Positions 1 through 5,402 of a DNA stretch of 5,841 nucleotides are shown piece after piece. A program made the position numbers and the translations under genes. Source of the stretch: JANQLU01 sp964434955 (GTDB lineage: Bacteria > Planctomycetota > Planctomycetia > Pirellulales > Pirellulaceae); contig CAYSXI010000257.1 in NCBI GenBank assembly GCA_964434955.1, forward strand, positions 1-5,841, read 5' to 3'. The notes beneath the pieces are model-generated. The model did not search any database. It was not told the origin of the DNA and saw nothing but the letters and a program-made list of their open reading frames with translations. Position 1 is the first letter of the stretch; every line of letters begins with the position of its first letter.

Positions 1-1
1 C

Positions 2-457
2 CTTTGGCATGGCCAAGTGAAAGATACCGCTCTGTATCTGCGTGATAATTTGAATGTCACTTCCAAGCTCCCGAAGATGTTCGCGGCAAGCCAGTGCGTC
101 GTTCTGATGACCTGGTTGCCAGAATTCTATGCCGGGTTTCAGAGCGGCGAATCAAATTTGGCGGAAGACACGCAGTTGATGCGCGACGAAGAACACTTGG
201 CGGCGGCCTCTGCGATGGTACAGAACTTTTTGCTGCTCGCGACGGCACACGAGATGGGCACCTATTGGTCCAGTGGTGGAACCCTGCGTGGCAGCGATAT
301 GTTCCGGTTTTTTGGGATTCCAGACAATGAAAAGTTACTGGGGGCCATTTTTGTTGAATATCCTGAAATGAGAAGCGATACTTTTGATCGAAAGCCGGGG
401 GCTCATCGTGATAGTCGCAGCGCGAAATGGATACGCGAAATTACGTTGTCGAGTTGA
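2..457 (+). CDS. Nitroreductase-family FMN oxidoreductase, C-terminal part (5' end outside window)
   Basis: The open frame runs in from the window edge without a stop, so the GTG at 17 is probably internal and the gene starts upstream. The 151 visible residues match the C-terminal part of nitroreductase-family proteins, which use FMN to reduce nitro, quinone or related substrates with NAD(P)H in the cytoplasm. Visible signs, numbered from the first visible codon, are a strand-like segment QCVVLMTW (about 31-38), a long helix HLAAASAMVQNFLLLATAHE (65-84), the glycine-rich GTYWSSGG turn (86-93) where family members have the GxxxxWxxG-like FMN-side loop, and GIPDNEKLLGAIFVEYPE (105-122), the typical closing helix and strand of the fold. 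The N-terminal FMN phosphate-binding arginines are not in the window, so cofactor binding cannot be checked. The substrate is unknown. The family call is firm; a precise function is not supported. Confidence 0.85.
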   Translation, partial: LWHGQVKDTALYLRDNLNVTSKLPKMFAASQCVVLMTWLPEFYAGFQSGESNLAEDTQLMRDEEHLAAASAMVQNFLLLATAHEMGTYWSSGGTLRGSDMFRFFGIPDNEKLLGAIFVEYPEMRSDTFDRKPGAHRDSRSAKWIREITLSS

Positions 458-520
458 GCCCATCGCGCCGGTCATTTGAATGGCGCAAATCGACGAACAT
501 CTTTGCAAGTGGAAATCGCG

Positions 521-730
521 GTGAATGTGACTTCGGCCTCCAATTCGAAAAAACGGATTTACCTGCTCTTGGGGTTCGGATTGGCATTTATCGCGGCGGG
601 CATTTCATTTCATTTTGCTGCACGCGCGATTCCCAAAAGAAGAATCGAGCCGCCGAAACGAGTCGTAGAAAAGGAAGATATCACGATTCGCAAGGAAAGC
701 ATTTCAGAGCCCGATTTTGACAATCATTGA
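521..730 (+). CDS. Small single-pass membrane protein, function unknown
   Basis: I do not recognise this 69-residue protein. After a short polar N-terminus with a KKR cluster (residues 10-12) there is one hydrophobic segment, about 13-34 (IYLLLGFGLAFIAAGISFHF), then a basic stretch (KRR at 39-41) and a charged tail rich in Glu and Lys. This looks like one transmembrane helix with a short soluble tail; the topology is not clear because both flanks are positive. The start is uncertain. GTG 521 has GGAAAT at 511-516 six bases or fewer upstream. GTG 527 is also possible, and a TTG at 476 would add 15 residues but has no visible ribosome binding site. The stop overlaps the start of the next membrane protein gene, so the two are probably translated together. 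A frame from 427 over the same DNA lacks these membrane-protein features and was rejected. Confidence 0.6.
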   Translation: MNVTSASNSKKRIYLLLGFGLAFIAAGISFHFAARAIPKRRIEPPKRVVEKEDITIRKESISEPDFDNH

Positions 731-1332
731 TGGCAAAGATGTCGCGGATGAAACGAAGCGGGATATTCCGATGGCTGATTCCGCGGATCGCGCTGGCCGA
801 CTTTCCGCACTTAATGCTGATTACCTGTTTGGGTGCGGTTGCGGCAGGTGCGTATGGCATCCTGCACGATCAATGGACCTACTCAATTAGTCCCGAATAC
901 TTTGTGAAACTTAAATTCAAACAGTTTCATTATGCAGATTTTGGATGGGGCCCTCGTGTGTTTGCTGGAACGATAGGGTTTCTGGCAAGTTGGTGGGTTG
1001 GTTCGATTATCGCGTGGTTTATTGGTCGTCGATTCGTGCCTGGGCGGAGCCGTCAGCCCGCATATCGCTCAACCTTCAAGGCCTTTGGGATCGTTTTTTG
1101 TTGTGGCGCACTGGGCAGCTTTCTTGGTTTTTTGATTGGCCTGGCGTTCGGCCCTGAAGCGGATTACTCGAATTGGAACGAAGTATTTGTGCATTTGGGC
1201 ATCATCGATCGTTATTCTTTTGTGCGTGTCGCCTACATTCACAACGCCAGTTACCTTGGCGGATTGGCCGGCCTGGTGGCGGCGTTACTGTTCGTTCGCC
1301 CGCCCGAATCCTCGGACGACAGCCGGAAGTAA
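730..1332 (+). CDS. Four-helix integral membrane protein, conserved hypothetical
   Basis: This 200-residue protein has four clear hydrophobic segments at about 26-45, 77-99, 116-140 and 171-189. The first two are joined by a polar loop with the motif HDQWTYSISPEYF (46-58). That loop resembles the HDQ-x-T-EYF loop I recall from conserved hypothetical membrane proteins of planctomycetes and some other bacteria; this resemblance is from memory and no function is known to me. A WW pair (88-89) sits in helix 2 and a CC pair (124-125) in helix 3. The N-terminus is basic (SRMKR), which fits a cytoplasmic start. ATG 730 overlaps the TGA of the upstream gene as TGATG, so translation is probably coupled. 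A TTG at 727 would add one residue. No catalytic or transport motif is visible, so no role is assigned. Confidence 0.8.
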   Translation: MAKMSRMKRSGIFRWLIPRIALADFPHLMLITCLGAVAAGAYGILHDQWTYSISPEYFVKLKFKQFHYADFGWGPRVFAGTIGFLASWWVGSIIAWFIGRRFVPGRSRQPAYRSTFKAFGIVFCCGALGSFLGFLIGLAFGPEADYSNWNEVFVHLGIIDRYSFVRVAYIHNASYLGGLAGLVAALLFVRPPESSDDSRK

Positions 1333-1377
1333 TTTCGGGTATTAAAGTGACGCGGGCGATGCCATCGGCAACCTAAT

Positions 1378-1382
1378 AGGGA
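1378..1382 (+). promoter_or_regulatory. Ribosome binding site favouring ATG 1388
   Basis: AGGGA lies five bases before ATG 1388. The competing in-frame ATG at 1448 has only a GGGG run about 13 bases upstream, so the ribosome binding site supports the longer reading. The protein sequence itself (a classic signal peptide beginning at the second ATG) argues the other way. Confidence 0.45.
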
Positions 1383-1387
1383 TCGAT

Positions 1388-2008
1388 ATGTCAGCTCGGT
1401 GGCTGGCAAGCGGATTGTTGTTTTTGTTTTTGGGGCTCATGGTTGTTATGAAAACTCGACTGACGTTTCTTGTCATTGTTGCAATTTCTGTCGCATTGGC
1501 CGTGAGAGCGGAGGGGCAGGAAGTTGCAGATTCAACATACCTGGAGAATGAGCGGCTGATCGTCGCACCCGTTCAGGGAGAAAACAGTTATCACGCTTAC
1601 TCGAAGACCAAAGGAGAATGGAGTACACAACGATTTGCTGCAGGGGTCGATGTCGTGCCGGTCGTTGGCTCAAAAGTTTGCGTGTTCAAACTGAGCAGCG
1701 GCACCGAAAAGATCACGCATTTGTTTGCGGTCGACCAAACGGGGAAATTTGTCTCGATCAAGCTGCCAAGACCCGTCAAGTTGGCCAACCCCTTTGTCTC
1801 CGGCAACTTGGCCACTTTCCTTGTTGATGGTCGAGCCTATGCATTCAGTGCGACGGCCGGTCGCTGGGATTCCATCGCATCGTCGAAAATTCCGAGCCTG
1901 CTTAATGGTGCGGCCCTGATCTCGACGCCCGATTCGATAGCGGCATTTAGCGAGAAAACGGGCAAGTGGTCGCGAGTGGCGACAAAAAAGAAAAAGGCCA
2001 AGCCGTAG
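1388..2008 (+). CDS. Secreted or membrane-anchored repeat protein, kelch/propeller-like, function unknown
   Basis: The protein is 206 residues from ATG 1388, or 186 from ATG 1448. Residues 6-20 are strongly hydrophobic, and residues 21-41 (MKTRLTFLVIVAISVALAVRA) look like a complete signal peptide with a possible cut after AVRA or AEG. The mature part contains four copies of an aromatic-S/A-x-x-T/A-G-K/R/E-W/F motif, ending at W78, F121, W160 and W194 (for example AFSATAGRW and AFSEKTGKW). The copies are spaced about 43, 39 and 34 residues apart with strand-like segments between them. This spacing and the Tyr/Phe...Gly...Trp pattern recall the blades of kelch or quinoprotein-like beta-propellers, which usually act as binding scaffolds. 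Four copies would be a small or partial propeller. The C-terminus ends in a lysine-rich tail (KKKKAKP). It is probably exported to the periplasm. The ligand is unknown, and the fold is inferred from the repeats only. Confidence 0.75.
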   Translation: MSARWLASGLLFLFLGLMVVMKTRLTFLVIVAISVALAVRAEGQEVADSTYLENERLIVAPVQGENSYHAYSKTKGEWSTQRFAAGVDVVPVVGSKVCVFKLSSGTEKITHLFAVDQTGKFVSIKLPRPVKLANPFVSGNLATFLVDGRAYAFSATAGRWDSIASSKIPSLLNGAALISTPDSIAAFSEKTGKWSRVATKKKKAKP

Positions 2009-2120
2009 ATGCTTGCGGATGAATCGGTCCGTGACTGTAGGGTTCGCCGAATAACTCGAACGGCGCCTGGTTTGGTTGGAAAGTAGATCTTGAATGTGTA
2101 CGATGCTTCCGGGTTTTTAC

Positions 2121-2126
2121 AGGAGG
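2121..2126 (+). promoter_or_regulatory. Strong Shine-Dalgarno site fixing ATG 2132
   Basis: AGGAGG lies five bases before ATG 2132. This decides against the longer in-frame reading from TTG 2090, which lacks such a site and would translate through it. Confidence 0.75.
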
Positions 2127-2131
2127 CAACG

Positions 2132-2533
2132 ATGGATCTATTTGATTTTTTCTTTCCGGAACAAGCTCAGGCAGCGCATCTTCGTGATATCGCCCGCAGC
2201 AAGCGATATGAACGGCGAACGCGAATCGCGAGTTCGGATCATTCGGCTGAGATTGCCGACCTGCGGGATGACGTCAATTTTCTATCCATGGTTCTGACTG
2301 CCATCCTCAAGCGATTGACGGAAACCGAAACGATGACCGTTGCCGACGTCCAGGACATCCTTGATGAAATTGACCGCTTGGACGGACGTTCTGATAGCGG
2401 ATTGGATCCGTTGGTGCTTCGAGGGATGCTCGGGTCGGTCAAATCCGCAAGTGAGCCAGCCAGCGCAATTGACGAGAACAACGCCCACGACGAATTCCGG
2501 ATCGATTCGATCCCCCGTTATCGAAAGACGTGA
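2132..2533 (+). CDS. Conserved hypothetical protein with FDFFFPEQAQA-type N-terminus
   Basis: This is a 133-residue soluble protein of unknown function. It opens with MDLFDFFFPEQAQAAHLRDI, an aromatic and amphipathic N-terminal segment that I associate with small conserved proteins of planctomycetes (from memory). A basic stretch follows (KRYERRTR, 24-31). Residues 39-65 form a probable helix (EIADLRDDVNFLSMVLTAIL...), acidic then hydrophobic. Residues 69-84 (TVADVQDILDEIDRLDG) form a second helix, in the usual place where relatives carry a V/T-x-x-D/E-L...ID-LDG pattern, and LDPLVLRGMLG (91-101) closes the conserved part. The last 30 residues are polar and probably disordered. There is no signal peptide. 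The layout suggests a helical oligomerising or adaptor protein, but that is inference. The gene stands alone, with 123 bases upstream and 56 downstream. Confidence 0.75.
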   Translation: MDLFDFFFPEQAQAAHLRDIARSKRYERRTRIASSDHSAEIADLRDDVNFLSMVLTAILKRLTETETMTVADVQDILDEIDRLDGRSDSGLDPLVLRGMLGSVKSASEPASAIDENNAHDEFRIDSIPRYRKT

Positions 2534-2578
2534 ATCCAGGCTCGTCCCAACGGTTGGATCAATGGAGCCGATTCTTTT

Positions 2579-2587
2579 GAGGAAGAG
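2579..2587 (+). promoter_or_regulatory. Ribosome binding site of the SRPBCC gene
   Basis: The purine-rich GAGGAAGAG sits just before ATG 2590, with the GAGGAAG core four bases from the start. It supports this start codon. Confidence 0.6.
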
Positions 2588-2589
2588 CC

Positions 2590-3063
2590 ATGCCAATCAT
2601 TCACGTTGAGACGATCATTGACGCTCCTCAGGCAGTCGTCTTTGATTTGTCGAGGAGCATCGATTTGCATCTTGAATCGACGAAGAAGACCGACGAGAAA
2701 GCGGTCGCGGGAAAAACCGAAGGCCTAATCGGCTTGGGCGAATCCGTGACTTGGGAAGCTGTCCACTTTGGCGTTCGACAAAGATTGACTTCAAAGATCA
2801 CGGAATTTGAGCGTCCTTTTCGATTTCGCGACTCCATGGTTGCTGGGGCCTTCGCTCGTTTTGATCATGACCATGAGTTCATGACACTCGGCGGCAAAAC
2901 GAAAATGAGCGATCGGTTCGACTACACGGCGCCATGGGGCCCATTGGGAAAACTTGCTGATTTCCTGTTTCTTGAAAGATATATGCGGAACATGTTGGTT
3001 GAACGGAACCTGGTGATTCAAAGAATCGCCGAAACCGATCCGGGCAAGTATTTGTCGCTTTGA
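2590..3063 (+). CDS. SRPBCC-family (START-like) ligand-binding protein, COG4276-like
   Basis: The 157-residue length is normal for a single SRPBCC domain, an alpha/beta helix-grip fold with a deep hydrophobic pocket. The first strand and helix are visible as HVETIIDAPQAVVFDL (5-20). A glycine-rich bend EGLIGLGESVTWEAVHFG follows (44-61), then the paired strands around RLTSKITEFERPFRFRDSM (65-83). The motif DSMVAGAFARFDHDHEF (81-97), the FDYTAPWGPLGKLAD segment (110-124) and the final helix LFLERYMRNMLVERN (126-140) match the subgroup often annotated as ligand-binding SRPBCC protein or cell-division inhibitor-like (COG4276), as I remember it. No signal peptide or membrane helix is present, so it is probably cytoplasmic. 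The natural ligand of this subgroup is not known to me, and the cell-division label is not supported by anything in the sequence. Confidence 0.85.
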   Translation: MPIIHVETIIDAPQAVVFDLSRSIDLHLESTKKTDEKAVAGKTEGLIGLGESVTWEAVHFGVRQRLTSKITEFERPFRFRDSMVAGAFARFDHDHEFMTLGGKTKMSDRFDYTAPWGPLGKLADFLFLERYMRNMLVERNLVIQRIAETDPGKYLSL

Positions 3064-3143
3064 TCTGTTAAACTATCAAGCGATTTGTTTTCTACGGCCT
3101 CGTATCGATCCGCCACTTGCGGGCTCATTTTCTGCTTCTCAAC

Positions 3144-3149
3144 GAGGAA
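3144..3149 (+). promoter_or_regulatory. Ribosome binding site fixing ATG 3154
   Basis: GAGGAA lies four bases before ATG 3154. The protein from that ATG begins directly with a signal peptide. The in-frame extension back to TTG 3085 would put 23 unconvincing residues in front of it and has no such site. Confidence 0.7.
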
Positions 3150-3153
3150 ACCC

Positions 3154-3993
3154 ATGTATCAGCGATATGGCATTCGAATTTTTGTATCACTTCTCGCGGT
3201 AACTTTTCTTGCCGGTGCTTCCTTCGCTCAGAAATTGACGGAGCAGCATACGACACTGAAAACGGAGGAGACTTCGGATTCGGAGCCCCGCGAAGAAGAA
3301 TTGACCAGGTTTGCGGAAAACGTCACGCTTCATGTGGTCCTTCATGAATTGGCCCACGCCTTGATTCGCGAATTTGATTTGCCAATCCTGGGAAACGAAG
3401 AAACGATGGCTGACGCGTTCGCCACGCACTATTTAACGTTTCATATGCCGGATCGAGCCGAGGCGGTCATTCGCGCCCGAGTGCAATCGTTGATGTTTGA
3501 AGCGGGAGAAGTTCCGAAGAAAGATTGGGAAGTCCAGGGTGAACACAACAATGATGCGCGGCGGGCGTATCAGATTGTTGCCCTGGCAATTGCCGCCGAC
3601 CCCAAGAAATACAAAAGCTTGGGCGATCTTGTAGAGATGAGCGAAAGGCAGATTGGCCAAAGTAGCGATTATGGCGCTGAGATACATCGTTCCTGGCGGC
3701 GGATCTTGAAACCGATCTGGATGACAAAAGGAATGCAGTCCAATGAAGCCAGAATCGTTTTTGACGAGGGAAGTGTTTTGGCCAGAGCGATTCGATCGGG
3801 CAGTCTAGCCGGCGAGATTCAACAGACCATCAAGCGTTTTGATTGGCATTCGCAGATCAAAGTCACCTTCGTGCAAGGAGAAGGCGGGGCGGGGTGGAGT
3901 CGGTCCAAGCGAACGATCGCGGTTCATGATGAGTACATTGATCGGTTTGTGCGGCAAGGGCGTGAAATCGAAAAGGGCAACGAAAAGAAGTAG
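3154..3993 (+). CDS. Exported DUF4344-family putative metallopeptidase
   Basis: This 279-residue protein has a signal peptide at 1-25 (basic start MYQRYGIR, hydrophobic FVSLLAVTFLAG, cut after ASFA). The mature protein carries HELAH at 64-68, a zinc-peptidase HExxH motif, inside the context LHVVLHELAHALIREFDLPI. It is followed by GNEETMADAFATHY (80-93), whose E83-x-x-A-D87 is the likely place for the third metal ligand, as in gluzincin-type enzymes. This combination is the signature of DUF4344 (putative metallopeptidase). Further family-like parts are W125...GEH131...D134-ARRAYQI and the DP at 149-150, then a C-terminal strand region RTIAVHDEYIDRFV (253-266). The whole protein has no cysteine, whereas relatives as I remember them carry several. 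The expected location is periplasmic. Peptidase activity is predicted from motifs only. The gene is 90 bases after the SRPBCC gene and appears independent. Confidence 0.85.
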   Translation: MYQRYGIRIFVSLLAVTFLAGASFAQKLTEQHTTLKTEETSDSEPREEELTRFAENVTLHVVLHELAHALIREFDLPILGNEETMADAFATHYLTFHMPDRAEAVIRARVQSLMFEAGEVPKKDWEVQGEHNNDARRAYQIVALAIAADPKKYKSLGDLVEMSERQIGQSSDYGAEIHRSWRRILKPIWMTKGMQSNEARIVFDEGSVLARAIRSGSLAGEIQQTIKRFDWHSQIKVTFVQGEGGAGWSRSKRTIAVHDEYIDRFVRQGREIEKGNEKK

Positions 3994-4203
3994 CCTGTAC
4001 GCGTCAGGATCGGTTGCAGTTTGGGCTGTTTGCACATTGGCCTCTTCACCCATTGGCATTTGTTTTGTGCCACAAAAAACCCCAGCTCGGTCGGCTGGGG
4101 ATTTCGATTCGGCCAAGTTCCTTTGGCGAAGGTGGAAAGCGTTTCACCTTTGAGTTGGCCGCGGAACAAGTGATTGAGAAGCAGCAGCACCGCTTCGTCG
4201 ACA
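3994..4203. other. Intergenic region between convergent genes
   Basis: This 210-base spacer lies between the ends of the DUF4344 gene and the leftward AP2-like gene. It holds the strong hairpin at 4074-4100, described separately. A weaker 5-bp hairpin (TGGCA...TGCCA) lies near 4054-4074. I see no convincing gene here; the open frames crossing it are shadows that would run through the terminator. Confidence 0.6.
4074..4104 (-). terminator. Rho-independent terminator of the leftward AP2-like gene
   Basis: A perfect 7-bp GC-rich stem, CCCCAGC (4080-4086) with GCTGGGG (4094-4100), closes a 7-base loop. On the minus strand the stem is followed by six T residues (complement of A 4074-4079), the textbook form, about 100 bases past the stop codon at 4204. 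On the plus strand only ATTT follows, so termination of the DUF4344 transcript here would be weaker, though the hairpin may serve both convergent genes. Confidence 0.85.
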
Positions 4204-4641
4204 TTAGCTTGCCAATTCTTCTTTGACTTTTTGAGGGCTTGGAGTCGAGAGTTTGTCCGATTCGCCCGGAACGTGTCGAAGCCGATGAATTTCCTTGGCG
4301 CGGCGAAGTGCTGCGGCTCGTCCATTGTGATCAATGGAGATATCTCGTGAAGCCCAGTTGCCGCTTTCTTCGCGGTAGGTAACTCGGAAGCAGGACGTTC
4401 CGTATTTGCCGATGGTTTCAGATATGTAGCGCATGCCCGTATTGGTTCGGACGGGACGTTTTCGGCCACGGCCTTTGCTCGGTGGCCCAAGCATCTCGAG
4501 CAACTGCCGCTCGTACTCTTCGGCTTGTTTTTTTGCGCCGCGTTGATTCGCATTGAAAAACTTTGAATATTGTTTTCCATTGCGAGTCACACGCACCTGG
4601 TACCCTTTGCTGCCACCACGGTCAGCGAAAGATATCGACAT
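4204..4641 (-). CDS. Basic protein with two tandem AP2-like DNA-binding-type units
   Basis: This 145-residue protein is read leftwards. It has two similar units. Unit 1 (about 2-51) has SFADRGGSKGYQVRVTRNGK, then strand KQYSKFF (23-29) and helix RGAKKQAEEYERQLLEML (34-51). Unit 2 (about 69-123) has GMRYISETIGKYGTSCFRVTY, then NWASRDISI and helix GRAAALRRAKEIHRLRH. Each reads as three short strands and one helix, the layout of AP2/ERF and integrase arm-type DNA-binding domains. The linker is very basic (KGRGRKRPVR, 56-65), which fits nucleic-acid binding. No recombinase or nuclease catalytic domain is attached. ATG 4641 was chosen because GAGGAG lies six bases upstream; a longer reading to 4671 adds ten residues without support. 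The gene has its own terminator and a plausible promoter. Family membership is inferred from pattern; the target and role are unknown. Confidence 0.75.
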   Translation of the reverse strand: MSISFADRGGSKGYQVRVTRNGKQYSKFFNANQRGAKKQAEEYERQLLEMLGPPSKGRGRKRPVRTNTGMRYISETIGKYGTSCFRVTYREESGNWASRDISIDHNGRAAALRRAKEIHRLRHVPGESDKLSTPSPQKVKEELAS

Positions 4642-4647
4642 GACGGA

Positions 4648-4653
4648 CTCCTC
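4648..4653 (-). promoter_or_regulatory. Ribosome binding site fixing the minus-strand ATG 4641
   Basis: On the minus strand GAGGAG ends six bases before ATG (4641-4639). This decides against the in-frame ATG at 4671. Confidence 0.7.
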
Positions 4654-4678
4654 AATTATTTCTGGTTTCAAAAGTTAG

Positions 4679-4706
4679 ATGATATTCAGAAAGCCGCAAT
4701 TCTCAA
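4679..4706 (-). promoter_or_regulatory. Candidate sigma-70-type promoter of the AP2-like gene
   Basis: On the minus strand TTGAGA (4706-4701) and TATCAT (4684-4679) are separated by 16 bases. Transcription would begin near 4672 and leave a leader of about 30 bases before the ATG, which fits the ribosome binding site. Two TTGCGG hexamers 13 bases apart flank the -35 box. Planctomycete promoters are poorly defined, so this is a pattern match only. Confidence 0.4.
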
Positions 4707-4993
4707 CCGCAAATCGCAGTTTTATCGGCTATTTTCGCCAACTTGATAACAATACGTTGAACTGGGGAGTGGGAAACGACTATGATGGTCGATTCCATAA
4801 CAAAGCATTCAGCTGGCTGTATCGAGTTTCACGATTCAAACTTTGATCGGACCTCGCCGTTAACAAACCGCTGTAATTAAGCAGGATTCACTGCGTTTTT
4901 CGGATTTCAGGCGGTCTGTTCGGAAAAAGTGGATATAAACAGCTGGGAGTTTGGCCGGCGAACTTGCGAGAACGAGCGAAGGTCGATTCTGAA

Positions 4994-5365
4994 ATGACTC
5001 CCGAGGAATTTTGCCAGACCGCCATGGCTTTGCCGGAAACGGAAAAAGGACCAAACAAGGAACGAGTCGACTTCCAGGTGAGGGGCAAGGTTTTCGCTTC
5101 GTTATTTCCCGAAGCAAACTGGGCGGTGGCGAAAATGGATCGGCAAGCCCAGGCCGAGTTGACGGCCCGTCATCCGCGGGGGTTTCGTCCGTGCAAAGGA
5201 GCCTGGGGACTGGCTGGCGCGACCATCATTCTTTTGGGCGAAGCGGGTTCAGGGCAAGTTTTGAAGGCCCTCGCTTCCGCCTGGGAAAAGGCCGCCCCGG
5301 CGGATTTGGCCAAGCCCTGCCGGGATAATCGGCCCAACCCTGCTGAAGAAAATGAGATAAACTGA
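4994..5365 (+). CDS. YjbR/MmcQ-like (DUF419-type) protein
   Basis: This 123-residue protein is close to the usual length of the YjbR/MmcQ family, small cytoplasmic proteins with a double-wing (CyaY-like) fold thought to bind DNA; their biological role is unclear. Family marks are the opening TPEEFCQTAMALPETEKGP (2-20), FQVRGKVFASLFPE (27-40), the W43...K47 strand WAVAKMDRQAQAEL (43-56), and FRPCKGAWGLAGATIIL (64-80), which matches the F-x-P-x-x-GxWG pattern of relatives. The tail after about 108 is polar. Where relatives often have His after EKGP/EEGP, this protein has Asn21. ATG 4994 was chosen because it matches the usual family N-terminus; GAAGG lies 11 bases upstream, a long spacing. TTG 4964 would add ten residues. 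The next gene is 37 bases away on the same strand. Confidence 0.85.
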   Translation: MTPEEFCQTAMALPETEKGPNKERVDFQVRGKVFASLFPEANWAVAKMDRQAQAELTARHPRGFRPCKGAWGLAGATIILLGEAGSGQVLKALASAWEKAAPADLAKPCRDNRPNPAEENEIN

Positions 5366-5390
5366 ACGCTTCACAGGATTGTGTTTAGAA

Positions 5391-5397
5391 AAGAAGG
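5391..5397 (+). promoter_or_regulatory. Ribosome binding site fixing ATG 5403
   Basis: AAGAAGG lies five bases before ATG 5403. It supports this start over the in-frame TTG or GTG codons further upstream, including the one at 5379. Confidence 0.6.
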
Positions 5398-5402
5398 TAC
5401 CG

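Larger units (their letters stand above)
4642..4993. other. Divergent intergenic region with promoter-like elements
   Basis: About 350 bases separate the leftward AP2-like gene from the rightward YjbR-like gene. I see no gene in it. Apart from the leftward promoter described separately, there is a rightward pair TTGAAC (4757-4762) and TATGAT (4781-4786) with an 18-base spacer, which would give a leader of about 200 bases. A second -10-like TATAAA at 4934-4939 has no good partner. An imperfect inverted repeat, TTTTTC (near 4896-4901) with GAAAAA (4923-4928), lies between them. None of these has more support than resemblance. Confidence 0.4.

Noticed and set aside
427..720. Plus-strand open frame of 97 residues overlapping the nitroreductase end
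   Set aside because: It is composed mostly of Arg/Ser/Cys-rich sequence with no domain features. The alternative frame (521-730) has a clear membrane helix and joins the next gene by a stop-start overlap.
2042..2061. GTTCG...CGAAC inverted repeat in the gap after the repeat protein
   Set aside because: Five-base stem with a ten-base loop and no T run; within chance for a gap of this length.
2282..2596. Minus-strand open frame opposite the 133-residue hypothetical gene
   Set aside because: Shadow of a well-supported gene with AGGAGG and a recognisable protein family pattern; no ribosome binding site or domain in the antisense frame.
3924..4580. Long minus-strand open frame of 218 residues
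   Set aside because: It overlaps the AP2-like gene in another frame, crosses the strong terminator and the end of the DUF4344 gene, and lacks the family features and good ribosome binding site of the 4204-4641 reading.
4860..5117. Minus-strand open frame of 85 residues over the start of the YjbR-like gene
   Set aside because: Low-complexity Ser/Pro-rich product with no family features, antisense to a recognised gene.
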